34,301 nt of DNA from Xanthoparmelia taractica (taxonomy: Eukaryota > Ascomycota > Lecanoromycetes > Lecanorales > Parmeliaceae). Positions 1 to 12,119 of this stretch are shown here, piece after piece. The translations under genes and the position numbers were made by a program. The notes beneath the pieces were generated by a model, which did not search any database, was not told the origin of the DNA, and saw only the letters and a list, made by a program, of their open reading frames with translations. The stretch spans positions 1-34,301 of the forward strand of contig JANQBS010000356.1 in NCBI GenBank assembly GCA_033085395.1, read 5' to 3'. Each line of letters opens with the position of its first letter. Position 1 is the first letter of the stretch.

Positions 1-105
1 TTTATTAAAAACCCAATGGGAGTATGGGATATTCTATACCTTTCGGTATGGTATTCGAAAAACTAATCCCATACCATCAAATATACCACACCTTTCCGAC
101 CCGTA
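1..105 (+). repeat. Left outer terminal inverted repeat (105 bp)
   Basis: This stretch is repeated in inverted orientation at 34194-34298. Aligned without gaps, 99 of 105 positions match; the six differences (33, 35, 46, 66, 74, 75) are all C/T or G/A transitions, as RIP would leave. Similarity stops abruptly after the CCGACCCGTA box. The repeat contains short internal inverted parts (GTATGGGATA.., GGTATGG..CCATACC), so each end could fold. Its position at the very edge of the window suggests that the window is a complete TIR-bounded element, but the flanking target duplication is not included, so the superfamily cannot be read from it. Confidence 0.93.
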
Positions 106-2340
106 GTGTAAGGAATCTTAATTTGAGCTATAGCTTAGGGAGCTAATAGAAGAACTAATAGAACTGCGAAAAAGCGAGTTAGCAGTCATCGCTTCTTAAG
201 ACTTATAAATCTATAGATTTTATTAAAGCTATATAAATCTAGCTTCTTCTAAATAAAGAGATATATTTAATATTACTTTCGCATAAAGTTTAAATAATTT
301 TAAGGTGTGATTGTAGATATAATGCTAATAAGTAATTTTAATAATTATAAAGAGAGTCTTCTCGCGACTTCGCGATTTCCTTGATTTTCCCCACACTTTT
401 CGATAAGCTTTAAACTCTCCGCTTTTCACTTACTCTCTATTATTTTCATTTCTTAAATAATTGTATATATAACATAATTTAAACGTTTATTTAATCTATA
501 TATAGACTCTCTTTTTATATATATTTATTTAATAGAGATTTCTATTTTTCTTATATTAAAAAGCGTTTCTAAAAAAGAGAACAATACCTTAACAAGTAGA
601 GTCGTAAGATTGCTTTATCGTAGTCGATAATAATACTTAATCTAAATTAATCACTTTTACGAAATCTAAGATTATATATATCGCTTCTTTTATCACTTTT
701 AATTAAGCTAATATTCGTATTCTTGCATAAACGCTTCTTACTCTCTTCTCGAGCGCATAGATTAATAAATAATTGCGAGATATTACTTAGAAACCTAAGT
801 CTCGCGAGAAGCGTAAAAGAAAAAATCAAGAATAGATCGATACGACCGAGCTCGTTTTATCTCTTCTACGCATTATCGATAGAAATACTCGTTAAATAAT
901 ACTTCTAATAGAGTCGAACTTATAATATACCGAGATTAATAAATAGATATACGATGAAAAGATTAAATCTAATAATTATAAGTGACGTAACGCGCGTTAA
1001 AAGATCTTTAATAATGTAAAAGCCTACAAGTATAAAGTTATAGATCGAGCTATCGTGTGTTTAATTAAAGTCGAAGTAAGAAGCGATTAATCTTTTCGTA
1101 TAGATTTATATATAAGATATTATAAAATTAGAACGAGCGAAGGGCTCGTTATTCTCTGAGCTCGATAAATTTTATTATTTTTATAAAGAGTTTTCACGAA
1201 TCTTTAAGAAGAAAAACTTTTTTAAGATCTTCTTTTATATAAAAGAATATGTTAATATTAAAGCAAGCTCTACGTTAGATAAGTATTATTTATTAAGTTT
1301 ATTTCTCTCTAAATATCTATTAAAAAAGAAAGATATTAACGCGTATTAGATTTTTACGTGAATCTCTATATGCGAATAAAACTTCTAATTAATAAGATAG
1401 AGAGACGTTTTAACGAGATATATCTAGACGCTTATAAAAAAGTATTAGATTTCTATTTGACTATAATAATAAAGAAGGAGTTTAATAATGTAAATAAGTT
1501 ATATTTCGTAGAAATATTCGATAAGTCTTTATGTGAAAAAGTGATAAAGAAGTTTAAGTCGCTTCGATTAATAGATAACGATTCAAACTTTATTCTTTCT
1601 ACTTCTTCTTCTTCGAAGATAACTATTATAAATACTTCTATATTTTAGATGACTACTATAGTTACTTCTATACTCGAGACTACTTAAGTTAACTCGTTTA
1701 TTAATATTTTACTTTATTTACTTTATTTTATAGCTTTAAAGTATTAGCGATATATTATTTAAATATCTCTAGCGTTATATATAATATCTTATCGATATTT
1801 ATAAAGGTTTAAACTAATTAATATACTTAAGAATTACGCTGGCGCTTAAAATAAAAAAGCTAAGTTTAAGATAGCGTCTAAGATAATAATAGCTATATAC
1901 GCTACAATCTTAGTATTATCTAAAGGAGAATACTAGCTAAGCTTTATCTATTAATAGAAGCATAATCTCTTTATTATTAGTCTACTCTCAAATAAGATTA
2001 TTTTCTTAATTGATTTAATTATAGCTACAAAATTTATTTTATAATATATAGTCTTTAAGTGTGTTAAGGAATCGTTTTAATATCGTTATTTTTAAAAAAA
2101 ATCGAAATTCTATAAATATAGCTATAACTTATTTATAAACATTTTTTTTTAAACGATAGCAATATAGTTATATATTTTATAATCGCACTACTATCTTATA
2201 ATCGCAGCTATGCGATTATAAATTAGTCTTTATTACTACACTTTACTATCGTTAAGAAGCGCTACTATACTATTATTATTATTCTCTACTCTTGATTAAC
2301 ATTTCTATTATAATTATTAAAAAGATCGAATTTCAAAAGA
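106..2340. other. RIP-degraded AT-rich island, coding relic unassigned
   Basis: Very AT-rich DNA with almost no CA or TG dinucleotides and with CG retained, the pattern left by RIP. Plus-strand frames between about 830 and 1650 stay partly open if TAA/TAG are taken as former CAA/CAG/TGG codons, and 1358-1648 is fully open for 96 codons and rich in Lys and Ile. This suggests an old protein-coding repeat. It lies directly inside the left outer TIR, where a transposase could be expected, but I see no diagnostic catalytic or zinc-finger motif and cannot name it. The change to normal composition at about 2340 is sharp. Confidence 0.6.
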
Positions 2341-3510
2341 CACTATCATAGTACGGCTTCTATATGCTCTATTCGTGTGGGTTCAGTTGTTTTCTAGGGG
2401 TGGTGTGATTACTACTACAGCACGGTGTGCGCATTCGCAGGCACGCCCGTAAGGTATGTGAGGTCCGGCTTGAGGAATCTGAGCTATTAGATGTTGGCTC
2501 AGGCCTTACAATAAATAGCTAATGCAGACGTGCGTGCGTCTGCTACGTCATATAATTATCTGGAATAAGATCTTAAGGCGTTGCTACCATTTGTTAAGGA
2601 ACAACGTTAATGTGATTCAATGATAAGTGTGGTGTGTATGAATTGTTGAACTATCTAGGAGTGTGTGGCCGGCTAAGAGAAGCGAGTGCCAAGACTAGTC
2701 ATGACCAGCCCTACGTTCACATGATCAATTGTGTTGAAATTTGACCCCCAATGTTGGTGCAGGGATCATTCCCAGCCTTCTCGCGGCAGTCGCTTGACCA
2801 GCCACCTAATTTGTATGTTAAATAGTCCTGTTCCAGGGGAGTGTTGGAAAGAATCAATCATCCTTTCCGATATTTTCAACAAATTGTTCCATAACACTAT
2901 CTTGATAGATCTTAGAAACTACGCCCCGTTTATAAGTGTCAAAACTTGAATCGTGTAGGTCCTATAGCACAGCCTGACCATAGTATAGAGATCTCTGGTA
3001 TAGTAAAACGCAAGGACGGTGAAAGGCTCTAAAGTGAAGTGGGGCGCTCCGCTTTGGGCTGCCTAGCATACCGCACTAGGCTTTGATCGCCGATCGCTTT
3101 GCCCGCCTCGCCTCCGAAAAGATATCTTGATTTCAGGAGAAATAGCGACAGCAACAAAACCCGATAGAAGAGAGCGAACTGGAATAGTCTAACGAATAGC
3201 TGTCGGAAAGCTCAAGCTCATAGAAGCATATTTGTATCGTTAGCCGTTGGTTAGCTTACTCTTTCTACCTCCCTTGAAGGAAATCTGGTCGATAGAGAAA
3301 CCTCGTTGCCCTGCGTACGCCTTGCGGGTACGCAGAAACGTCGCTACGCACTCGCTGTCCTACTCTGCATCTTATTCACACTACCAGTGCTCACAAGGAA
3401 CGACATCTCACTGGTGAATCCACTGAAGTGCGCCGTGATAGCTACGCTATCTACCCCTAAGAACTGTGTTCACAATCCTCTGCATATTTCCACTTCGCGA
3501 ACTTGGTGTT
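2341..3510. other. Normal-composition intergenic and upstream region
   Basis: Unlike the preceding island this DNA has ordinary dinucleotide content. No gene is evident: the open frames at 2731-2949 and 3306-3593 start without a convincing context and show no protein-like composition. The last few hundred bases must contain the promoter and leader of the gene starting at 3511; a pyrimidine-rich stretch lies at about 3256-3275. A perfect 8-bp inverted repeat with a 9-nt loop (CTGCGTAC, 3311-3318 and 3328-3335) lies about 175 bp before the start codon. Confidence 0.5.
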
Positions 3511-5814
3511 ATGGCGAATCAATCTGTCTTTCAACAGCAAGGCCAGCTCGACTATGTTGCAGCCTCTCAAACCACTGTATCATTCAGCCTTGATATCTTG
3601 AAGAGGATCTCTGATGCCGACATTGACGCCTATACTTTGTTAGTAGCGCAAAATGTTGTGCATCAACTTCACATGCCTAGTATAGGCCAGCAACGTGTCC
3701 TAGAAGCTATCAAGAAACTTAGGAGTACGTCAAGTTTGGGAGATGTGATTTGGTTTGGGTTTGGAGTCAAGCACCTCATACGGAGTCTCTCCCAATCCGA
3801 CGACGGCGTAGCTTGCATAGGCTTCTTCGGTAGTCTGACAGAAGTTTTCAGCTCGGATGTTTCGGCACTGGTAGCTTATGAATTTGCAAAACTACTCTAC
3901 CCTGGTGAGAAGTTGCCAGCTGTGTCTCAATGGCAACGTTTGCTAGCTGCCTGTTCGGGGACCATGACTACATCGAATTTCCCGCTTATCGCAGAGCAAT
4001 TCATTGGTTTGGCAGGAAAACGAAGAGCTGTAACCAGCAAGGGCCAGTTTCCTACAATGCCTTCAAGGGTCATGGGTGATATCAGAGACTTTGCTCAAGC
4101 TCTCAATGCAGTATGTCTTATTGCTAGAGACAAAGAGCAAAGGTCAATAAGTATTGTGGGTGGCCCTTCCTGTGGATTCTTTGCTGCTTTTGCACACTGG
4201 TTCCTAGCGTTGGAAGTCGAGATACGACATAAAGACACCAACGAAGTCTTGTATACATCCAAGCTTGACAACGAACCACAAATTATCATCATTTATGACA
4301 AGGCAGCGACTCGAGGGCAAGAGCTAGCGGTTCAAATGACCAAGCGTACCTACATAGTGCGGCAAGTTGAGGGAGGAATCTTGAACCGTATGGATAACAG
4401 GCATTTATTATACTACGGGGGCCGAGTCCGCTATGACTGTGCCATCTGGTCAGCATTTGGGGATCAAGGACGCAAACTTCTTTCCGATACTAATTTGGCC
4501 GACATGCTTGGCAAAGCTGCTAGGATCTTGTGGTTGCTAAATGCTTGCGAAGGACCAACGACACACTTTACGCAAACTGCAATGGCCCTGGATTACTTGG
4601 ACGCCGCATCCGCATGGTTCCCTGAAATGGACAACTTGATAGGCCTCGCAAGGCAAGCTGCTACGCAAGACAGCCTTGTCTCTTCTGTTCAGATTTATGA
4701 AGGAGCACTAGCGAACCTCAAGCGCAGTTGCATTTGTGAAAACTGCAAGATATCATCAAGAGTGCCCGAAGATGTACGAGTCGTTATAGCATGTCTTGGA
4801 GTGCTGGCAGAGGTCCTTATAAGTGCTGTGTGGGATCTGAAAAACGTCCGTGTCATTGGCGAGACTATCAACCCTTCTTTACGGGGGCTACAACATCATT
4901 ATTGGGCTTGGAAAGACCGCTTCCGCATGGATGAGACACGTTTGGCGCGAGTCCACCATGCAACGCTGTTCCGATTTCAAGACACAAAACGTATGAAGCT
5001 CGTAAAGCCACCGCTATCGCTAGAAACGATCTGCTTCACCGCCATGACCATCTTAGGCGGGGAAGTCGGCGACTCATATGGCCTCTTTCAAAAGCTCAAA
5101 AATGATAAACAATTAGCACTCTCAAGCAATGGCATTTGCTTCTATTTCAACATCCTAGAACAAGTTACGGATATTCCAAGCCTAGCAACGCAACTGAATG
5201 TCATCTCTGGTTGCATACAATCGCCGTCTGGGCACACCTTCTCGCAAATAGAGGACTTTTACGATAGTTTCCTTCAACAAGAACTACCCAGTAATCGAGT
5301 ACAAGAACGTCGTGCGTTTGACGCAGCCATGCTCTTTGATAATACAGGAGCTTCACTTTCTGCGGAGTTGGTTGCGACAGAGACCTCATCCTCTCTCTAT
5401 GTACAACACAAATTGACATCAAAAGATGGATCTTGCAAACTTAGTCCAGGACGGCTAATGCGACGCATTTTACAAGGCTCGATCGTCGGATATTGCGCGC
5501 ACCGTTCAAACAGCGAAGTTCCCACTCCGAACATCCCTACAGCAACTTCTATGCTAGACGGGGAGGGCGCAGCGAATGCTGTGGAAGACTTGAACCTTGG
5601 GAATAATATTGTTGTTCGAAGGCTACATGGCAATGTTATGGGCCGTTGTGTTGCGCTGGTAGTGCGCTGTGATGAGTTATGGGTTACCTATCGCGTTATC
5701 CTTCGACAAGATGAACAGTGCTTTAACTGCTGTCTGACAAAAGCTGAAGAGTTACATGCTGAGCTTAAGCCTGAGGAGAAATGGGGTCGAGTTATTATTT
5801 ATATTGTCATGTAA
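3511..5814 (+). CDS. Uncharacterised fungal protein, 767 aa, intact
   Basis: A single uninterrupted frame in normal-composition DNA. I place the start at the ATG at 3511 (MANQSVFQQQ; G at +4) because the frame further upstream has only a GTG. Visible features: a hydrophobic Gly/Pro segment near residues 211-235 (VGGPSCGFFAAFAHWFLAL), a Cys pair motif CICENC at 407-412, and a second Cys cluster CFNCC near 737-741, which together could bind metal. No signal peptide or clear transmembrane bundle is seen. The style resembles large, multi-copy, lineage-restricted ascomycete proteins of unknown function, but I cannot name a domain. It is the only long intact gene in the left half and is probably cargo of the outer TIR unit. 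It lies next to a HET-like relic, but no functional link can be shown. An intron near the 3' end cannot be excluded. Confidence 0.85.
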   Translation: MANQSVFQQQGQLDYVAASQTTVSFSLDILKRISDADIDAYTLLVAQNVVHQLHMPSIGQQRVLEAIKKLRSTSSLGDVIWFGFGVKHLIRSLSQSDDGVACIGFFGSLTEVFSSDVSALVAYEFAKLLYPGEKLPAVSQWQRLLAACSGTMTTSNFPLIAEQFIGLAGKRRAVTSKGQFPTMPSRVMGDIRDFAQALNAVCLIARDKEQRSISIVGGPSCGFFAAFAHWFLALEVEIRHKDTNEVLYTSKLDNEPQIIIIYDKAATRGQELAVQMTKRTYIVRQVEGGILNRMDNRHLLYYGGRVRYDCAIWSAFGDQGRKLLSDTNLADMLGKAARILWLLNACEGPTTHFTQTAMALDYLDAASAWFPEMDNLIGLARQAATQDSLVSSVQIYEGALANLKRSCICENCKISSRVPEDVRVVIACLGVLAEVLISAVWDLKNVRVIGETINPSLRGLQHHYWAWKDRFRMDETRLARVHHATLFRFQDTKRMKLVKPPLSLETICFTAMTILGGEVGDSYGLFQKLKNDKQLALSSNGICFYFNILEQVTDIPSLATQLNVISGCIQSPSGHTFSQIEDFYDSFLQQELPSNRVQERRAFDAAMLFDNTGASLSAELVATETSSSLYVQHKLTSKDGSCKLSPGRLMRRILQGSIVGYCAHRSNSEVPTPNIPTATSMLDGEGAANAVEDLNLGNNIVVRRLHGNVMGRCVALVVRCDELWVTYRVILRQDEQCFNCCLTKAEELHAELKPEEKWGRVIIYIVM

Positions 5815-5822
5815 CAGCTTAT

Positions 5823-6330
5823 TTATGATACTCTGTACTTTGATATAAGGATATAACTCCGATAGCGAAGCCTCCTTTTTCTCCGTATCCAATTTATCGT
5901 CATCTTCTCGACTTCAGAGAAATTGGAGCGTTCGATTTTGTGGGCTGATGTGGGTTTCCAGATGCCTCCATCACAAAAGTTGAAATTGATGCGAACCGTC
6001 ATGCTCTTGAACACTTTCTCTAGTTAGATGATTGGATTTGTCACAATATCTTCTCCGGGTTGTAGGTCTATATCCCGATTCTTGTCTAATAAGTCGTGCA
6101 GTCCAATCCTTTGCTGATCCTCTAATCTCATTTTATTCCCTAGACTTGGACTTTGGGGTTCTTTCCCTTCCTCCCGCTCTTGTGCTTGCTCTCTCAGGGT
6201 CTTTGAATATTGCTTCTTTAGCTTGAGCCTTCGTACGATTGGTTTCTTTAGTCCGGATTTGTCTGGCCTATTGTTAATTCGCTTTCTTTTCCCAGTCTCG
6301 CTTCTCTTCCTTCTGTTTCTTCATCTTCTA
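5823..6330 (-). pseudogene. Minus-strand coding relic of unknown identity
   Basis: From about 6200 down to 5823 one minus-strand frame is open apart from a single TAA near 6028, which could be a former CAA. The peptide is charged (ending in an R/K-rich stretch INWIRRKRRLRYRSY) and continues from a frame containing LHDLLDKNRDIDLQPGED. Further upstream, to about 6330, the minus strand is rich in Lys/Arg/Glu codons but broken by frame changes. It is probably the 3' end of a decayed gene or transposase. I do not recognise it. It is convergent with the 3511-5814 gene and its end lies only a few bases from that gene's stop codon. Confidence 0.35.
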
Positions 6331-7320
6331 TCTTTCTAGCTCTTACCTCTCTCTTTCCTCCTTTTCCTATTTCTCACTTTCTCGATTCTACGCTAATTAT
6401 ATCGCCTCTTTCCTTAGATACACTTTCTTTAAAGACACGAATAATATTTCCCGAAGAACGCAGAATAGATAGACTTCCGCACGAAGAACGACGAAATATT
6501 CTCATCTTACTTCTCATCCCCGCTGTCTAAGTAATTGATAAAGAAGTACTCTTCCACCTTCGCTAGCCCACACCTTCATTTCCTTGCAGCAAGAAGAGTC
6601 TGCTCTTCGATCGCGGCAGGGACGTGATTGTTGGCGTTAAGTCGCAGATACTCTTTCTGAAAGATGAACTTCAAGCTCTTAATTTCTCGCTGTCGCGCTC
6701 GTGCGGTCCGTTCGATCGAAAGTAGAGCGACGTTAGCCTAATCCGGGCGATTTCCTTATACTTGATATATTTATCTATCTTAACTCTCGACTCTATCTCT
6801 AAAACCTAAGTTCTACTTATTTTAATAGACTTTAATAGGCGATGGATCGAAGGAAGAAAGAAATAGAATATATTAAGCCGCTGAGAGTGCTCTAATTCAG
6901 AAACTTATTATTAGCAGTCAGGCTTAATCTCCAAAAGTGTCTCTTCTTATTCTATTTCCTTTCAGTCTCTTCTCTTCTTACCCCTAACTGATTCTATCTA
7001 ATCTAAGTTTTAAATAGTTACTCGACCATTGCAAGACTCGTATCCCCTTTCGATATCTCTCTGCTATAGTCCACTTACCCGCTCTATTTAATCTAGAGTC
7101 CGGCCGTACTAGGGAGGCGGCTTTTTTGGTTTGAGATTATCCGTCGAGCAGTTAGATATACAATAAGTCGTTTTCTGGCATTTGCAATACAGCACCTGAG
7201 CTGAAAGATAGAGCCTATAGATTTTTTCTTTGGAATCAACGCGGCCGTGTGCCTTGTGAGTTACCATTCAAGATGCATGAATGGAAAGCGATTGTCCATA
7301 CTACTCGCCTCATTGACTTC
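6331..7320. other. No gene recognised; partly AT-biased degraded DNA
   Basis: Composition is intermediate: pyrimidine-rich on the plus strand up to about 6400 and mildly AT-biased between about 6740 and 7100. All frames are interrupted. I see no tRNA, repeat or regulatory signal that I can support here. Confidence 0.4.
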
Positions 7321-7970
7321 TCATGTCAGGGTGTCAGCCATCATGTACTGGCGCCATTGCATTTCCGACTTCCCTCGTGGATAGGGACATAAAATTCCTG
7401 GAGCGGAAATTTTGCAGCTTGGCAGGTCGGAACTCAAGCTGCAAGTAGGGCGTGGCCGATTTCGTACAGCATGAGCAAAACTACAAGGTTCTTCGAAAGC
7501 CCGACTGAGGGTTATCTTTGTAGATGATAGCTCAATTGGTTCCCACATGCTGTGTAATAGCCAAGGAGTACGGACGATGGGCAAGGCTACCAAGTCTTGT
7601 AGATGTGCGACATTCAAAACTGCGTTTTGCGGCTGAAGCAGACGCCACCTACTTCTGAGGCTGCTGGCTGAGGAGTAGATTCTAGTGCTGTAAAGAACGT
7701 TCGAAGGATGCCTTGTGCGTCTCTATTTACATCAAATCTTGCTCTCCTGGCGAGGTTCAATACTGTAGCAGTTGTGTCGCAGCCGAACTCCTCCACTTGC
7801 ACTCAGACTTCTTTCCGTTGGTTAGATTTCTCGAAAGGCCAACCGGTTCAGAATGACCGGCCGACTTCGATTTGGGAATCAGTCTGCATGTAAAAGATCT
7901 CTAGTCCAATCTGATATTGGTGCGCGGTTTTCACTCAGGAATTTCTAGAGCTACGACCTCGTCTGAAGGG
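7321..7970 (-). pseudogene. HET (heterokaryon incompatibility) domain-like gene fragment, broken
   Basis: Read on the minus strand from 7970 downward, pieces in successive frames fit the order of a HET domain: an IPE..HQYQIGLEIFY segment (compare the DIPER..QV..M..IY region of HET proteins), a short IEVGR that could correspond to VWLGR, a helical stretch with LNLARRARFDVNRD, then after a stop and frame change LVALPIVRTPWLLHSMWEPIELSS, comparable to the PWF.R.WV.QE..LS region. At least two frame changes and several stops make it non-functional. It ends exactly at the border of the nested transposon (target duplication 7971-7978), and I could not find the N-terminal half beyond the right border. 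HET proteins mediate non-self recognition in ascomycetes. Identification rests on pattern matching by eye. Confidence 0.45.
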
Positions 7971-7978
7971 CGCGTCCC
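7971..7978. repeat. Left 8-bp target-site duplication CGCGTCCC
   Basis: An identical octamer lies at 24842-24849, immediately outside the other end of the nested element. Joining the outer flanks around one copy gives GAAGGGCGCGTCCCTTC, a near-perfect palindrome, which supports both the borders and the former empty site. Confidence 0.85.
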
Positions 7979-8110
7979 CAGGGTTGGCGATAGTCGAAAT
8001 AGTTGGTTTTGAGGCACCAACTACACCAACTGTTTGATCTAGACCTAGAATTACATCAACTATCTATATATAGGAATCAACTATTAACTATCAGTTGAAC
8101 TATTAGTAAA
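7979..8110 (+). repeat. Left TIR and subterminal repeats of nested element
   Basis: Contains the terminal CAGGGTTGGCGATAG and several short copies of CCAACT/AGTTGG and ATCAACTAT in both orientations, mirrored at 24700-24841. Such subterminal words are typical transposase-binding sites in TIR transposons. The assignment as binding sites is inference. Confidence 0.7.
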
Positions 8111-8625
8111 GTAATTTTGCTAATTAATATATTGAATTTTCGTCGAGTAAGACCCCTAAGATCGATCTTAATATTACTATTAATTATTTTATAGTATATA
8201 TAATAAATTAAACGTATTTTATATACTCTTATTCGCCGACGTTTATATTAACTTTCTCTATAATTATATATAGCTTTCTCTATATAAATAACTTTAGTTG
8301 AAATTATAATTTTAGATACTCGATAGTCTCGATCGTAGAGACGTTAAGTCTATAAAGCTTATCGTCTATAATATTCTTTATAGTAGAAAAGAGTCGTTTT
8401 ATCTCGAAGGATATAGCTAAAATAGATAGAATATTAATAATTATCTATAATAACGAGGGCAATCGAGTTCGTTGAGCGATGTTGATTTATTATTCTAGGG
8501 CTATAGATATATCTATATTAGTGATATTCTTAGTAATATATCGTTCGAGTTAGATACATATATCACGATCTGAAATACTAGTTAGATTACAGCCCTTAGC
8601 ATCGGCAAAAAGTAAATTTGGGTTT

Positions 8626-9480
8626 TAGCAGACTTTTCTCTCTAGCGTCGCCAATAATGTTCGTTAGTTTATATCTATTGTCAAAAGCTCGATAAGCCTA
8701 ATTAGCAATATTTATTTCTCGTTAGCATTATTAGTAACTCTTTTAATTATTAGCGACATTAGCGAGTTTTATTATTTAATTTATAGTCGTCGAAAATTCA
8801 GTCAGCCGCGATCTTTATTCTAAATCTATCACTTTCGCAATTATTACGTCTTTATCTATCACATTATACTTATACTTTCAATACATTATCGCTCTTTTCG
8901 CATATACTTTAACTATCTATATTATTTAAGATCGAGATAACGTTAAGTCTATCTTAATAATTAATATCACACTTATTTTTATTGTTAATATAGTTAAAGA
9001 AAATATTAATATTCCTTAAAGTCGACCTTTATCTTAATCTATTTATATCTAGACTAATTCTAATATTACTCGCTTAATTCGCGATCTATTATATCTATCT
9101 TAAGCTCTATTACTCTATTATCTAACTCGCTCTAAAAGATCTTATATCTTTTATTATTTATAATATTCTTTCTCTATTAAAGATACTCTTCGTCTTTTAA
9201 ATTATCTCTATATTATAACTTATTAAGTATTTATCTATTATTAGCGACGATTTGCTTTAAGAGTCGATCGTTGTTATACTTAAGTATTAAAATATATATA
9301 TCTTCGTTATTCTTATTGTTATCTTCGTCTAGCTATTTCTTCTACTCGCGTACTATAGCGACTCTAATATTTTTAAATTTCTTTATATATTAAGAGTAGT
9401 ATTAGTCGTCAAGTCTTTTTATAGATAATCGAGTTATAAGATAATCTATCTTCTCACTCTTATTCTCTTCGATACTATTT
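8626..9480. other. RIP-degraded interior of nested element, nothing assigned
   Basis: Extremely depleted in CA/TG; stops in all frames. The bias toward pyrimidines on the plus strand suggests that any former coding was on the minus strand, but I cannot follow a protein here. Confidence 0.5.
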
Positions 9481-10260
9481 ATTATTCTTTAATAAAAATA
9501 ATTAAATTAATTAAAGTATATAGAAGTTCTCTCTTTAAGCTCGCGCGCGACGACTTCGTAATTTAATATAGCTTTAAGGTTCTTAAGTAAATTCGCGAAG
9601 CGATCTTCGATCTTACGAACTATTAAAGAAATAGTAAAGTCTATTATATGCTAAAAAATTCGATAATAAATTATAACGATAATCTTCGTTTTCCTCTCCT
9701 TCTTCTAATTATCTTAGATATTCTTAATTTATTCAAAAATAATTATACTTTAATTAATAACGCCTTTCTTATAAAGCGTTAAATATATTTTTAATCTTCT
9801 ATTTATCTTATCGTTAAACTTTTCTAATATCTAGATTATACTCGAAAATCGCGTAATATAATATTATAACTATTAAAATTACGACTTTAGATAAAAAGGG
9901 CTGAAAGAGATAAGCGCTTTATTATCTTAATTTATACGCTATCGTTTAATTATAAAAGAAAATTCGATATAATACGAGAATAATTATTAATGCTAAGAAT
10001 TAATTATATCTCTAAAAAGAAATTAGATAATACTTCTATAAAGTCGACTTATACGTTTCTTAAATTTCTTATAATCTATTAAGATAAAATTAAGATTATC
10101 TCGTAGTCGCTTAAAAAGATCGCGTTTTTATTCGATATTATAATACGATAAATCTATCGTACTCTATATAACGAGTCGCGTTTTACTTATAACTTAAGAT
10201 CTAAAGTCGCTAAGAAAATCAAAAAGCTATAATATATCTTTAGCTCTTACTTGTATTTAC
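9481..10260 (-). pseudogene. RIP-degraded coding relic, minus strand, unassigned
   Basis: Minus-strand frames stay readable over long stretches if TAA/TAG/TGA are taken as former Gln or Trp codons, for example from about 9840 to 9500 with segments such as FTISLIVRKIEDRFANLLKN, and in another frame from about 10250 to 9700. Charged and aliphatic residues alternate as in a real protein. It may be the C-terminal continuation of the relic at 12.1-13.3 kb. I do not recognise a family. Confidence 0.3.
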
Positions 10261-12119
10261 TAAATAAAAGTATATACTCGTCGCGTCTTTATTGAGATCG
10301 GCGTGTTATTCGAGTCTATTTAATCGCTTATAACGTTAGATTCTAATAACTCATAAAGTCTTCTCTTTTCTAATAGTTATATACACGATATAAATTTATT
10401 TAAAGTATCTTAATTATACTCTAATTATAGAGATAGATCGTCTTTTATCTACTCTATTATAATTTTAATTATATAAATTAATATTATTAAGTTGAAAATA
10501 CGCTCGTAATGCTTCGACTATTAACGTTTCACTTAACTTCTAGACTTCTTATTATCTTAAAGAATATTTATAATATAACTTCGCGTTTTATCGTCGCCGC
10601 TATCCGTGAAAGATAAAATACGATTTAATTAATTATTATTAGCGATATACTTTCGACGAGGCTTTATTTTTAAATAACTTAATCTCGGCGAGAAAAATAA
10701 GAATATATAACGTCGCGAATTCGACTAAGTCGTAGCATTATTAGCACTATTATATATATAATACGGAGATTCTTATCGATAATTAATATCGTCGTCTTAT
10801 ATTACTATCGTCTTTATAAGATTAAGATAATAATATAGTCGTATCGTATTTCTTTCGTTTATCTAGTATTATTAAATTTACTCGTCTTTTCGATAGACGC
10901 ATAGAATATAAAGCTTATCGTAAGGTCGATTATTATTCTTAAATTATATTAGTGAAGTTCTCTCTATACGATATATGTTATAATATTATCTATTTAGAAT
11001 TAAGGGAATAAATATTTACTTTCGATATCGCTCGAAGTATATTACGATATAGATATGGAGATAAAGTTATGTAAAGAGAGGGGGCGGAGAAGAGTTTAAG
11101 GTAATATTTATCGAGCTTAATTATTAAGCTTACTCGATTAAGTCTTTAATAAAGCTAAGATTAAATAACTATTAAGATATTAATATATTTTATTAAAAAT
11201 AAGTCGAGAATAAGAAGAAAAGAGAAAGCGCTTATTAGAGTCGATCTGTGATGTTCTTTATTATCTTATCTATAACTATCTCTTAATTGCTACTTACGAT
11301 CTAATATTAACGGCGAACGACTATTATCTTGCTTTATACGCAATTAGATTCTCGCCTAAAAATTATAAAGTTCACTATTTATATTAATAATCGTTAACTT
11401 TCGCGACTAAAGTCTATTATTATCGAGTTCTATCGATTACTTACGCTATTAGCGTACTCGATATTTAATAAGAAAATAAATTCACTTATCTTCTTAATAA
11501 TTATACTCTTTTGATTTTTATCTAGACTACTTAATTTATTTAATAAGCTCGCGTAATCTACTCTCACTAGCGAGAATCTAACGTAATTATAAATAATTAA
11601 ATATATCGCGACTCGATCTTAGACTTCGATAGATTAATTCTCTTTTCTTAATTTCGATCTCGGTCTTTTAACGTCTATATTCTCTTTATTATCGTTAATA
11701 ATATTAAGATATTTAATAACTTCGTGCGTCTACTTCTCACACAGCGTATTAATATATTAAATAAAATAATATATTCTAACACGCGCACCTTCTACTTCTA
11801 TAACTTTGTTTGAGTCGCCTTTACCGCTATCTACTATCGTTTCTTCTTACTTAATATCGCTATCTATCTAAGTATTAGATATCTTACGTCTATCGACTAA
11901 GCTTATATAATATATACTACGTTAAGATGCGGGAAGCTTAAGATCGCAGAGTATACGAATAATTAAGTTATTACGAAAAGAAATAAGAGATAATCTTTCG
12001 TCGCTATAAAAATAAGAAATCTAAGTAAATTAGCGTATCGCGATCGTATTATTATATTTATTAAGATAAAACTAGCTAAGATATTCTTATATAAGCTAAA
12101 TAACGAACTTGATTAGCTT
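10261..12119. other. RIP-degraded interior of nested element, nothing assigned
   Basis: AT-rich, CA/TG-depleted, with stops throughout. A purine-rich patch at about 11064-11100 stands out by composition only. No family motif could be read. Confidence 0.4.

Noticed and set aside
1..14. TTAA in the outer TIR as a piggyBac-type target duplication
   Set aside because: The inverted match continues outside the TTAA (TTTA/TAAA), so it is part of the repeat rather than a target duplication.
3306..3593. 95-codon open frame overlapping the start of the 767-residue gene
   Set aside because: No ATG start in good context, composition looks random, and it overlaps the better-supported gene.
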